From: Hyphochytrium catenoides
Taxonomy: Eukaryota; Sar; Hyphochytriomycetes; Hyphochytriales; Hyphochytriaceae
Assembly (NCBI GenBank): GCA_900088475.1
Contig: FLMG01000540.1
Location: forward strand, 1-64,000
Reading direction: 5' to 3'
Length of the DNA stretch: 64,000 bases
This document shows positions 1-11,200 of the stretch, in pieces. The notes below the pieces were generated by a model. It was not told the DNA's origin. It ran no database searches and worked only from the letters and a program-made list of their open reading frames with translations. Position numbers and translations under genes: made by a program. Within the stretch, counting starts at the first letter, position 1. Every line of letters begins with the position of its first letter.

Positions 1-98
1 TAGGTTGTAACCAACATTTTGCTGTTCTCTATGTCATTCGGACAAGATTGAGGTTTTTTGGTGTGTGATGAAGGAGATTTGGGGTGCGGGTGTGATGA

Positions 99-2311
99 TC
101 AAGAAAGCTTTGTTCTCTTCCTCCTCCTTTCTTCATGATTGCGGGAAGCGTTGAGAGTAGGTAGCCCTAGAAACTAGAAGGAAGGAAGGTTATTACACAG
201 TTGAGTCTTCAGTAGTTCCAGGAGGAGGACCGTCTTACCTCCTGCTGGGATCGGGGTCGGATGATTGGGCTCTTCTTCGTAGGAGGGAGGACCTGATGGC
301 CATACCGATGCCTTCTTCACCTCCCGCACCCGAGTTGGCACATCCCTGACATGACAAAACCACACGTTTTCAGCCGCCGCATCTTTGGAATCGCTGCATT
401 CAACCACCACATACGGGAGTTTGTGGGACGTTACCCACTGCTCTTGTAGAAGACCAACGGCTTTGCCTCCTACTTGAGGCCCTGCAGTGATGATGTCCGG
501 CAAACTAATCTTATTTCCTTGACGCCAGCCGGAATACTCTGTATTGTGACGGCTGTCCTTCACATGCTGAAGTATTTTATCATATACCTCCATAAAGGCA
601 CATAACAAAAGCTGCTTGTTGATGCCACCATCCTTCATCCGACCGTGAAGTGACTCATTTCTCTGAGTGCTCTGCTGGGGACAGAATCGGGAATGGGTGA
701 ATCGAACTGCCCACTTGCGCCTGTTCGCATAAATATAGATCTAACAATGAGTAACATGACAACGGTCAGTAATCCTCCTGTAAGATCACCACATGAGGGT
801 GTGACGAGCATTTATCTTACCAGGTATTGATGGAAATTAGTGCAATTGCCGAACAGTTCACTAAAGGTTATGACCCGTGTGCCGCCATCCTCGGTCTGTA
901 TTGTCCCCTCCTCCTTGTCCTCCCTGAGAGAAAGGACTCGGGCCTCAACCAATTTCACTGCTTCCAAACCTTCTCTCTCTCCGAGCAAGAACTTGCCCCG
1001 CAAGAAGTCCTTAGTACCCGCAGGAAGTGTTACTTGTTCTCTGATGGGGACCAGATCTGCATTGAAGCTGCTTTTGCCAATCTCATGAGAAACCTGGTCA
1101 TCACCACTTCCAAGAATGTGATGCTCTCCTGCACTGGGCGTTCCGTGCGACTGACTGGAAGAGTGAGTTGATAGGCCTCTTTGCGCAACTGCATCGTCGA
1201 TCAACGCAGTGAGATCTGCGAAGTCGGCATCAAACAGGCTGGCGCTTTTGACGTCATCCTCATAGATGAGTGGCTGGAAAGCTGCAAAGACTTTTGGAAA
1301 AAGCTTGCCCAATTTCCCGACAAACCTTTTGCGAAAGTTCGTTATGAAGTGCCACAAGCACCAGCAATGCTGCACCTCCGGCATGACCCCCTTCAGGGCA
1401 GCCGCCATTGCCGCATCACCATCGGTGAAAATGGTTGTGGGAAGGTTATCCTGAAAAGCATTCCTTAGCTCGGAGAATAACCAAACAAAGGATTCTGTTG
1501 TCTCATCCGACAAGAGACATTGACCAAGCACCACAGTGGCACCGTGACTGTCTTGCGTTGTCAGAGCGCCGAACTTCAACCCGTAAATATTAGTTCCGAA
1601 GGTGGTATCAAAACTAATACAGTCACCGTAAGCCAGGTACAGCTCCCTCTGCTCGGCTGTCATCCAGAAAAGACGGTCCAACTGGTGAGTCTCCTCGTCC
1701 ACCTGGTGCCTGTAAAAGAATGAGGGATCATTCACATGTCGGTCCTGGAACTTCTGGATAAGGCTTTGGGCATCGTCTTCTCTATGGACGGCCTCCTTGC
1801 AGTGTTTTTTTATTGCATTCCGAATGGTCTGCAGGGTAAAGAATCTGTTCAGCCCTTTTTCTGCATATCGGGCCCCGAGGGTGCTAAGTATAGCTCTCGG
1901 GGGAGAACCGCCACGGTATGCGTCCTTGATGAATTCTATGTCATCGTTGCATAGCACCTTTACAGAGGCAGCCGCTACGCAAAGCTTCTCCTGGCTCAGT
2001 AATGGGTGCCCCTTGTGAACCCATCGTTCTTTATCCGCACACCGCCGTACTGAGTACGTGTGTGACGCTCTGCAGAAGTAAGTTCTGGTACGCCACATGC
2101 ACCCGGTTTTCTTAGTGCCTTTTCTGGAATCCTCCTTTGGTCTATAAGTACCATAGCAGTGACAAAAGACGAACTGGGAGCTGTTTTTCTTCCAACCCTT
2201 TATGACGTCAAAACCTTTGGATCTGGCCCATGTCTTTACTGCTATGAAGGCTTCATTCATTGTCGCTTTGAAAAGGCCCAAGGGGCATTCCTTCTTCTGG
2301 GTCAGCTTCAC
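99..2311 (-). CDS. MULE/FAR1-type DDE transposase (Mutator-like)
   Basis: This is a transposase of the Mutator-like superfamily. The N-terminal part (about 2250-1980) is a Cys/His-rich FAR1/WRKY-GCM1-like DNA-binding region. The MULE catalytic core follows: first Asp in ISFDTTFGTN, second Asp in FTDGDAAMAAAL followed by HCWCLWHF. After an intron at 741-820 comes WAVRFTHSR...TQRNESLHGRMK, which holds the probable catalytic Glu. Both splice sites keep the frame. A second intron probably begins at 238, and a short last exon could stop at 99-101. I see no SWIM zinc finger, usually found C-terminal to the core. The frame stays open 5' of 2311 through a tandem repeat, so the start is not certain; the first ATG in the conserved part lies near 2260. 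The core is intact, so the element may be recent. Terminal inverted repeats were not identified. The family is secure; the ends are not. Confidence 0.8.
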
Positions 2312-2314
2312 AGA

Positions 2315-2540
2315 CAGGAGACACCGCCACTGGCGCTGATGCAGTTGCCGCAGGAGACATCGCCACTGGCGCTGATGCAGTTGCCGCAGGAGACATCGCC
2401 ACTGGCGCTGATGCAGTTGCCGCAGGAGACATCGCAGTTGCCGCAGGAGACATCGCCACTGGCGCTGATGCAGTTGCCGCAGGAGACATCGCAGTTGCCG
2501 CAGGAGACATCGCCGCCACTGCCGCTGATGCAGTTGTTGG
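2315..2540. repeat. 36-bp/21-bp tandem repeat at 5' end of the transposase gene
   Basis: Units begin at 2315, 2351, 2387, 2423, 2444, 2480 and 2501. Five are 36 bp or longer; two are shortened by 15 bp to 21 bp. Each unit starts with CAGGAGACA and contains GCCACTGGCGCTGATGCAGT or its shortened form. All lengths are multiples of three, so every frame survives copy-number change. On the minus strand one frame gives an Ala/Pro/Ser/Thr/Val repeat; the frame continuous with the transposase gives an Arg/Gln/Leu/Cys repeat. Confidence 0.9.
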
Positions 2541-2699
2541 GGGAGGGACCGCAGCTGTCGCCGGAGGGACAGGAGACACGGAGCCCAGCAGCAATGGGAA
2601 AGAAGGAAGAGGAGTTAGGGTTGGTGGTGGTGGGAAAGGAAGAGCTATATACGGGAAAAAAGGTGGTGGGAGAGTTGTTAATGTAGAATAAGAAAAGGG

Positions 2700-4581
2700 C
2701 ATCAACAGCAGCCTCCTTTCTTTGGGCAGAAGCATTGGCAGTGACATCGTAATGAGGAGGTTAATGAAGAGAAGTATTACAGGTCTTTCTGATGGGGAAG
2801 ATACAGCCTGAGTGGCGCCGATGTTTGGCGCCGATCCGATCTATGTTTTCCTGAATTCGACGGCGGCAGAAGAGACACCACAGGAGGGGCGACCTGAGTG
2901 GCGCCGATCATCATTGCTTTGACCTGAGTGGCGCCGATCGTCATTGCTTTGACGGCGATGGGTGGGGGTTGGTAGTCACCAGATCAGAGGAAGAAGCTGG
3001 CTGATGATGATGCCATGATGACCTCCTTGTTGTTTTTGAAGTTGACCTGCTTTCGCGCCTCCGAGATCATCTCGATGCACCCTTTGAATGACCATTTGAA
3101 TCTTTGAATTCGTATTCAGTTTGGAAACTACCTTATGCAGTTTCAGATCCTAACCAATCAGAGTTCGGTAATAAGAAGATGGTCCAATCCTTTGAGCGCT
3201 TTTACATCTCTTTTCTTGTAAGCCAATGGTGGCTGTCGGTGTTGGTGAGCCTACTAGTTTATCCTCCAATGATGTTCGTCTGAAAGGGGGATCTTACATG
3301 AAGGGGGGATTATAAGAACTCCCAGCGGTTCACCACATCTCCACTCTATTGTCTGAGATGCTATCATGATGGAAACATTTCATCAAATAGGTTGCCACCA
3401 ATTATTCCTTTCTCCAGAACACACAGTTCCACACTGAACCTTTCGGTTTTCAAGTGTGGAATCTTTCTGAGGAAGGCTTTCAATCCTGTCAAGCTCGACC
3501 ATCATCAGGATCAGCCCTTGCCTCTCCATGACACAGCCAGCTTCACCTCTCACGAGCAGCGTCACCACCCAGGCCATCATCATCATCACACTTCTTGTAA
3601 GGGAAACAGCTCTTCTTTTGCAAAGTGCGCCACCGTGGTGTCATGTCCTGTTAAAATCTGTAAGGTCCTAATGCAGATTTAAAGGCAATAAAGAGTCGTG
3701 TTGACGGATGGCGGCGGGAGAGACAAGAGAGAAATAATGTAGTCGGTGGTGGCAAAAGGTATAGATGAAGTACAGCGACAGCAATGCGGCCTTATGTCTT
3801 AAGGTGGACTGAGGATGCTTTTTAGTATGCCCTGCTGCTTTAGGAAGACTGCTTTCTGATGCATTTGATACTCTGGAAAGCTATTCTTGAGTCCTTGTTT
3901 TCCAAGGTGTCGTCTGCTCATTTCATCTCCTGGGCTTGAATCAAGGAGGACAGGAATGAATCTGGTCTTCATTCATGTCGCGTCATCATGGTAAATAACA
4001 TTCTCAAACTCTGAATGCGATGATCGATTTTCGCGGCCAAACTGTAAGAGGGTGGGGAACTCCTGGTCATTCACTCTTAAAACATCCACTGCGCGCAAAT
4101 ATTTCTAAACAATGACCCGGGGAGAGCTTCTACCCACTGACACGTGCCAGACACATAATCAGTTCATTGGAACTAAGATCTCCTTTCGAAATGGCGCTAT
4201 GTTGAACCGTCATGCTTCGATTGGTCCAATCCTTTCTGTCTCCGCATTAGTGGTTGAACAAGTTGATAATTAATGGATCACGACCTGGACATAGAAGTCA
4301 AATTGCCGTAGCAGCTGAACATGTATAGACTTACGGGTTGCCATACCTTCACCACAAAAGTCGTGCTTGCTGGGGAGAACATTCCCCCTTCCAACCCCTC
4401 TGAACCCCTTCATCTTCATCCCCGCTTTCTCCATCTACAATCGCTACCCGTCGCCCCACATACGTCTTCCGCTCATTATCGGATAATTTTACCATTGTGG
4501 TCTTGGGCGGACCGTAAGAAGATGCCTTGCATCATGCTCCCAACAACAAGGGCCAACGCATACCCCAGGATGGCCGCCACT
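2700..4581. other. Intergenic region without convincing genes
   Basis: I found no ORF with family similarity here. The only structure seen is two exact-phase 30-bp units at 2891-2920 and 2921-2950, differing at one base, each beginning GACCTGAGTGGCGCCGAT; a third partial copy of the GCCTGAGTGGCGCCGAT core lies at about 2809-2826. The small His-rich reading frame near 3390-3680 has no recognisable features. Confidence 0.5.
2891..2950. repeat. 30-bp direct tandem duplication
   Basis: Two adjacent 30-bp copies differ only at one position (CATCATTG versus CGTCATTG). A related core copy occurs about 80 bp upstream. This lies just outside the transposase and may belong to the element's flank, but no terminal inverted repeat was found to prove it. 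Confidence 0.8.
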
Positions 4582-5616
4582 TCATCGAGGAGGCTCCATA
4601 CTAAGGTTGTAAGTTTGCATGTCTTCTGCGCTTCTCAGGGAAGCTTTGATGGTCCTAACGTCAATCCCACCTCCGCCACTGTTCTGCCCCTGAATGGTAC
4701 CCCTGGATTTGTGGCAATCAGTTTTGTGGAATCCCAAGAAGTGCTTTAGAACGAGAGTTATCGATGGGAAGGAGAGCTCTGTCCAAGGTATGTCTTCAGG
4801 CTCAAAGAGCCGTACATCTAAGCTTTCAGCTCCAGGAGCGATATCCGGGACGTTCAGGAGTTCTCCTTGGTAGTACATATGAACTGTACCGTCCAGATGA
4901 GCAGCGTTAATACGAGCACGGCAAGTCAAGGCAAAAGGTAAAGGATGCTTACTTTGATTGGCCGTCGGTACATTATACACGGTAAGGAGACCATTCATTT
5001 TGACTTGGGCATTTGCCTCTTCCAATGATTCCCTTGCAGCGCCCTCTTCCGAAGTTTCACTGCACTCCATGAAACCTACAGGCATCTTATTTAGATAGTG
5101 CATTGCTTTGCTAGATTGTTACTTGCACGACTTACCAGCAGGTATTGTCCAGAAGCCTTTCCTAGGTTCGATGGCCCGCTTACATAATAAAATTCTGCGA
5201 CTATTCTCTCCTGGCGCGGTTATAAGCGCCCCGACAACAACTTTCGGGTTCACGTAGGCTCTGAATCCGCAAGTCTCGCACCACAACCGATCAAATCCGT
5301 CCACTTTTATTGCCATCGGACCCTTTGGCCTGTCCGCCGGGTCGCCATCATGCGGACCCGGACATGTCCTTTCAGATTCCGTAGAGAACGCTTTAGCCTT
5401 GGTTAACCTTGAAGCCTTGCTTAATATCTGCCGCCATCCGAGACATTGATGACTACTCTTCAGCAGCGTCGTGCGGGTACTATATCTGCTAATCATAGAA
5501 TAACTCGGTCGAAGTCTCAGGCGCGCAGGTATGGAAACCCTCGTTTTTGGTATGTTAACACCAGCTAGGAACCTACTTCTCTTGGCAGGCTTCTCCAGCG
5601 GTCCTTGTCTTTGCAA
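4582..5616 (-). CDS. NUDX23-like Nudix hydrolase
   Basis: Three exons (5616-5136, 5075-4953, 4883-4582) join in frame to give 301 residues; introns are only 60 and 69 bp. The Nudix box is [20 protein letters not shown], with the REx2EE core intact. Upstream is a zinc-ribbon half CETCG followed by [11 protein letters not shown], and later [18 protein letters not shown], the arrangement of plant NUDX23 (a plastid FAD pyrophosphatase that turns FAD into FMN and AMP). Nudix activity is therefore well supported; FAD as substrate is inferred from the family. The usual first CxxC of the ribbon is degenerate: only one Cys precedes in that region. About 90 basic, Ser/Thr-rich residues precede the ribbon and could be a plastid or mitochondrial targeting peptide; an alternative Met lies inside it (MISRYSTR). 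Terminal residues match the family end, so the stop is credible. Confidence 0.82.
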
Positions 5617-6350
5617 GAAGGAATCTTATAGTGTGCCATGCATCTTCGCGGGCTCCTGCTTCTTCAATCTGCGATCATCAAACATTCTCTCTGATCTCCC
5701 ACACAACCCTATGACCTATGAGTTTCAGCTATTGTCGTTAGCGGCCCCATGCTTGTCAGTGTTGATGTGATGATTGTCTTATATAAACTAGTAGTGTTGT
5801 TGCACTGTCCCAACTCTCATTAAACGAGAGGAGGTGTGAACTGATAGAGACCGCTTTGGCATGGTCTTCGAGTCAATGCTGGCCGTCTGGCTTCACCTAT
5901 TACTTTCCTCTCACCTAGTGCTGCACCGTCATATACTCTATCCTGCCTAGCCGCACTCTTTGAGTCTTCTTGTAAATTCAAGAGAATGCAGTCCTCTCTA
6001 CTACTCGCTGGTGACATGCTGCCGTACTTCGCGAAAGATGGTCCTCTAAGTGCTTTCAGGGTCCGGTTAGGACACTCGTCAATGGCGGCGGTGGACTGAA
6101 CTGGATAAGAAGAGGCAAAAGGTCCCGCGGAAGACTGTATTACTCAGGCCCTACCGAAGGAATCAATAACAAAGAGTTACTTAGTTTCTGAAATTTTCTC
6201 CATTTCTAACGGCGAAGGCTGAGCTTTCGTCTAATGTTATGCAAGGAGAACAGGCTAACTTGTAGGACGTAACATGAGTTTCTTTATCTACTTCTTCGCT
6301 GTTCTAATGCAGCCCAGCAACATAACGCATAGACAGTACCATTTCCTAGC
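5617..6350. other. Intergenic, nothing recognised
   Basis: This is the spacer between two minus-strand genes. A 65-codon minus-strand frame at 5820-6017 has no recognisable similarity. It presumably holds the upstream region of the Nudix gene and the 3' end of the PLAC8 gene. Confidence 0.5.
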
Positions 6351-7347
6351 TTAAACCTTTGGCTGCGGTTCGACTGAGGGTGGCGGCACTTGGGGGACAT
6401 TGACGTCCTTAGGCATACTTGCTACAGCTACGGGGACAACGCAAGGCCCTGTCGCAAGTGTACACACACTGACCGCTGCACCATTGATTCTAGAAGCTAC
6501 GATACCCAATGGAGGTGCTGCGAAATCGCAGTCTGAGTCCCTGTACGAGCCCGTTTGCGTCGCCAGTTGAGCCAGCGCGCAGCAGCCACAGAAGAAAGAC
6601 GCTAAACAGTCCTGAAGCCCATCCCCCGGCAGAGAGAGGAGCTTTCGTACATGGTATCGCTGGTAAAAGATGAGAGCAAAAATTCCAAGGTGACCGAGCA
6701 CGATGAGAGGATATCCTGCAAGATGGCCCCGATTCACTGCCACCCCGATGTACCGCAGCAGAATAACCACAACAGAGATGAAGAGTGATTGACTGAAGGC
6801 CATAAGCCCAGTCCTGGCGTTGATTTGGGAAAAGGTTATGCAAGGACAGAAATATGCCATGCAACCTAAGATAGCAAGACAACATAAGTAAGAGAGACTG
6901 AAAATTGACGCGACTGCTGGGTCATGACTTACAGTTCGGAAATACGCTCTGGAAACAGTCGCATAGCCCTGCTTTCCACGTGTTTTCTTGCATCACGTTC
7001 ACGTCAGGCGAGACTGGGTAGTTCACATGAAGAACTGGAGGCTGTGACAGCATCGGTTGCTGCCCTGGGACGAGTTGGGGAGCGAGGACTACCACCACTT
7101 CCTGGGAATGTGCAGCCCCATAGCCCGTAGACTTCTCACTCCCAGGAGCCTGCGACATGTCAACAACCGGAGCTGATGGAAGGGGCGTCGGTGAGGGGCC
7201 AACGGGGAGCTGAACCCCTTGGATTGATTCAGACGCAGCGATGTTGGTCTGTTGTTCTACGTTTTCTGCTGGCATCTCCGCCTCTCCTCGGATACCTTCG
7301 GGCTGCGGAGTTAACCCAGGCACATCTCCATTAGCTGCAGATGCCAT
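6351..7347 (-). CDS. PLAC8 domain membrane protein
   Basis: Two exons (7347-6933 and 6865-6351, intron 67 bp) join to give 309 residues. The first ~115 residues are Pro/Ala/Ser/Val-rich and probably disordered. The PLAC8 Cys-rich module then follows: WKAGLCDCFQSVFPNC joined across the intron to CMAYFCPCITFSQI, and later CLASFFCGCCALAQLATQTG, the expected second Cys cluster. Between them are two hydrophobic segments (SLFISVVVILLRYIGVA and LGIFALIFYQR), consistent with plasma-membrane insertion. PLAC8/FCR/PCR proteins in plants affect metal efflux and cell size, and in animals cell differentiation; no specific function can be assigned here. The tail of ~45 residues is Pro/Val-rich. Start chosen at the first Met with a clean downstream frame. 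Confidence 0.85.
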
Positions 7348-8230
7348 GCTCTAATTTTAAAATTAACGCCTCAGTAATTCGGAGATCCTACGGTATACTT
7401 GGCCCATAAGCGTCAAATGGAGCAATGAGACTGATTCGCGCTGGCCCAAGAACGCGTTGGCCATGGCAGGCTGTCGGCATTGCTCTAGCGGTAGCCAAGC
7501 TTGGCCTTAGCCCTCGAGCGCTGACGGCTGTGGGACAACAAGTTGTCCTGACGATGATTGATCAGAAAGATCTTACAGGTGTAACGTACCCGCTCTTATC
7601 TTGCATCAGAAAGAAATTATGCAATCTTTCGGTCTATTCCGACACTGTTAAGCGGTAATATTTCCAGTTAAGAAATATTTCGAGTCCATAGTGATCCTGT
7701 CCGTTACGAACCGATGATGGCTTGCCTTGATGGGTTGACCAGATAGAAAGGATACTTAACGAAGAAAGACTGCTGCTTGCCTCGTCGTGGCCATTCCAGT
7801 CCCAAGATCGATGATGAGGATCCACTCAGAGGTGCTCAACAGTGGCAAGAGATGGGAAGCGATTAGCACGGAGAGGATAAAGTTAGCAATAGTGAAGGCA
7901 GGCTGGTTAAACATATGTTTGCTTGGCTCATTATCCTTTCATTCGAGTGACCTCGTATGCTAGTGGCAGAGCGTTATAGGTATGGGGAAGGTCGACTGAC
8001 AAACAGAATTACTATGGCAGCACGGAAGAGTCAGGTGAGCTATCTGTATACTGCTTGAGGGGAGAATATGCCCACTATGTGTATGAGGTATACTGATAGG
8101 AGAGTCCGTCACCAGTAGAAGTAGCAAATCACTACTGTTTTGCAGCCAAAGTATGAAACGAGGACCCTCTAGTCCTCGTACCTATGTGCTGGTCATTTCT
8201 GGGCTATCATGTTGCAGCCTTATGGTCTAA
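7348..8230. other. Intergenic, nothing recognised
   Basis: Spacer between the PLAC8 gene and the 3' end of the calpain-like gene, both on the minus strand. No reading frame with family resemblance was found; it should contain the PLAC8 upstream region and the calpain-like 3' UTR. Confidence 0.5.
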
Positions 8231-11200
8231 TTAGCGTCTTTTCTCCACGTAACGTGTGAAAGTGAAGTTTACATCTGCTGTCACGGTGAGCGTAAAATGG
8301 CCGCATTTGCCAGCTTCGAATGTGGATGGGATGATGAGGTAGTGCTCGCCTATACGATTTGATAAAAAAGAAGCCGGCAACAGGATGCCCAACCCAGAGG
8401 AGAGGGCATATTAGGTGCGCGAGATAGATAAGTGAAAAGAGAAGAAACTTCCGAGAAGGGGAACAGGGATGTTCAAAGAGCATGAGCAAAGTCCTTAAAA
8501 GAAGAATCAGTGTAATGGCTTCAAATTGTCGCTAACAATCATCACAACGCAAGTGGCTCCAATTCTAGGTGACCTATCTCTCAGTTACCTGACTGCAGCG
8601 GCGCCAAAAAAAGGTCCTTAGGTGTCTCTACGTTGTTTAGGGGTACAAAATTAGTCTCTGTGAAGGGTCTTCCGTTATAATGCGCAGCCGCCCCCTGTGG
8701 CTCCCTTGAAAAGATCGAGCCCTTGACAAAGTAAAATCCAATCATACAGCCAACGGCGTCCGCCCGGACCATCCGAGCCCATTCCTGTGGTGACCGAGCC
8801 AGAGAGACATGGACCTACGTCGCGAGAAGTAAGACTGGTAAGCTTATCTTCTTCAAATGGACCTCAAACAAGGTAGCACCTCAATATAGTAGTAGTGAAG
8901 GCGAAATTAAACCGAGACGCCAAGGTCAGAAGAGCCGAGGCGAAAAGTGACTCAGCTCAGTATGGTGAAGTGAAGTGGAACCCCTTTCAGTCGCTAGGAT
9001 TGCACTTACGCGAACGGGCTTCCCAACATCAGCAAGGGTGAGAGCAAAGCGAGGGTTCCTTTTCCATTCTCCTTTGAAGTGCGAGCCTCCCGCTAGACTT
9101 TCGTTCCATTCTCCATCTAGCACCTTTGGAATAGATTTTAGAGAGACAAGACTAAAGGACAGGCATAGAGGGCATTCGGTAGTATAGTGACTGTCGAAGT
9201 GAGTGCAACACACAAGTGAGTTTTTCTATACCTGACTCTTAGGACAGAGCGGCTCCAATCTAACAGGCCATTCGCTGTGGGCTTCCAGCTGGAAGTCTCC
9301 GACCATTGCTGGCTCACTGTATTATCCCGTCAGTTGGTCAGCGAGGGGCAAATGAGAGAGACGTGTAAAGAGGAGTTAGCGATAACGGGAAGAGAGTAAA
9401 GGGCCCAAGGATAGAGATCAGACAAGCAGAGGAGAGCACTCGTCAGGATATTGATTCATCAATAATACGGATTAGCCAATGCCAGACCCTACCTGAAAGA
9501 AGGGACAATGATTAACCCTTTGGGGGCCCAGTTTCGATGAATCCCCGAGAGCTGCATGGTAGCGGTTTCCCCATCAACATACTCGGTACATCTGTCAGTT
9601 ATGCGAAGTCGCGTCAGAGCAAACTTGGTGAGACAGACAATGGTTGCCATCCTTCAGAGAAGAGAAGAGGAAGCGTGGCTAATATCGGTGCGGTTACTTT
9701 GGTCCGCTACTTCCTCTTCTCTCCTTCTTTGACCCTCTTACCTGCACCATTCCTCCTGGTTGATGTACAGACGCCGATGAGGTTGAGGAGACTTGTCCTT
9801 TTCACCTCCTGCAGCAGCTGACCGGCCATTGTGGGAGCTATCCTCTGGAACATTCTTCGCCCCATGAAGGTTTTTTTTCTTTCCCTTCACATGCCCTGCC
9901 CATTCCTCCTCAGCGTCCTGAAGAGTATCGCAGGAGGAGGTAACAAGCAGGAAGTCAATACCAAATGTTAGTATCACTGCCCGCGGTCCCTGCCTTTTTG
10001 GAAACCTTAACTTGTGCCACACCACGGAGGGTGACAAGGGAAAAGAAAGAAAAGCTGGTCCCCAGGCTTGTTCATACATGCCCTCCCTTCTCCATTCATG
10101 TCAATCTTCTCCTGGCAGACGTCTATCCGTGTGACTTGCCTCTTCCCTTCTAGTCGATAGAACAATGTCCCTACTAGGACTCCCACCGGCCAAATTAAAG
10201 TGGATGTATTGACTATCCATAAACCTCCCCAACATCTCTACTTCATTTGTTCCTTACCGTGCGAACGACTACAAAGCCAATCTTTGCATTGTCCTGCCCT
10301 GTTGCTGCTACTCCTCCAGCTCCTGCTCTGCTATGGGATGGAGTCAGAGCATGTCTACTGCTCTCCACCGAAGCCTTTCTGTTCGTGTTCTGTCTTACGA
10401 GTTTCTTGCTATTAGGTGATGTGGGCATTGAAGCATGAGGTTGAGAGGAAGAAGAGCTTCCTTCTAAGCGTCGCAGGACAATTTTAACGTCCACTGTGGG
10501 AAGAGGCTCCGTCAACGTTGCCCTCATTTGCTTCGCTCGCAGGTGGTGGTTGGATGAGGAAGGTGATGCGGAGGAGGAGGAGATAATCAGAGAAGAGAGC
10601 TGTTGGATGTTTCTCGCTGCCTTCTCTGCCTTGCCTTGCAGGCTTCGCGCGTCTTCACGAGTGTGCACTAAAGGAGCGTTATTGCCTCGAGAAGGACTGC
10701 TTGATGAGGGTAGAGATGAAGGGTCATTATTATTGTTCTCTCTCTCCTTGTTGGCTTGATCTTCCTGCTGCTCAAGTGAGGAGTGCTTAGCTCCAGAAGG
10801 GTCCTTGCTGAGCGGTTCTGGTAAGTCTTCGAAGGTAAGAAGGAACTGAGGATTGATAGCCCACTGAAAGTTATCGGACAGAGAACCTCTTCCTTCATTT
10901 CCCCCTCCTGTGCTCTTCTCTAAGTCAGCTCCTGCCACTGCTGCATTTACATCGTGCAGAGGGGGTAGTGTAGAAGCTCTGGCAGACGCCGCTGGCAGAG
11001 GAAGAGCAGAGCCAATAGAACTAAGTCGGCCCATCAGGTTTCTGGACGACCCGGCAGACGAGGGCGGGAGAGATGAGGAGATTTCTACTACTAGCCCCTC
11101 GTGAGGAGAAAGATGACTGTTTGTGGGAGATCTGGTAAGAAGGGAAGGAGGAGCCCTGCTTTCCCCTCCTGCGGGAGCAGAGGGTCCATGATTTGACGGC

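Noticed and set aside
3392..3682. Plus-strand 96-codon frame with a His-rich stretch
   Set aside because: No domain, no codon-level sign of selection visible, isolated in an intergenic region; the His run comes from a simple ATC repeat.
2700..4581. Searched by eye for CRISPR-like arrays or further mobile elements around the repeats
   Set aside because: Repeats are direct tandem units without spacers; the window is eukaryotic and shows no cas-like genes.
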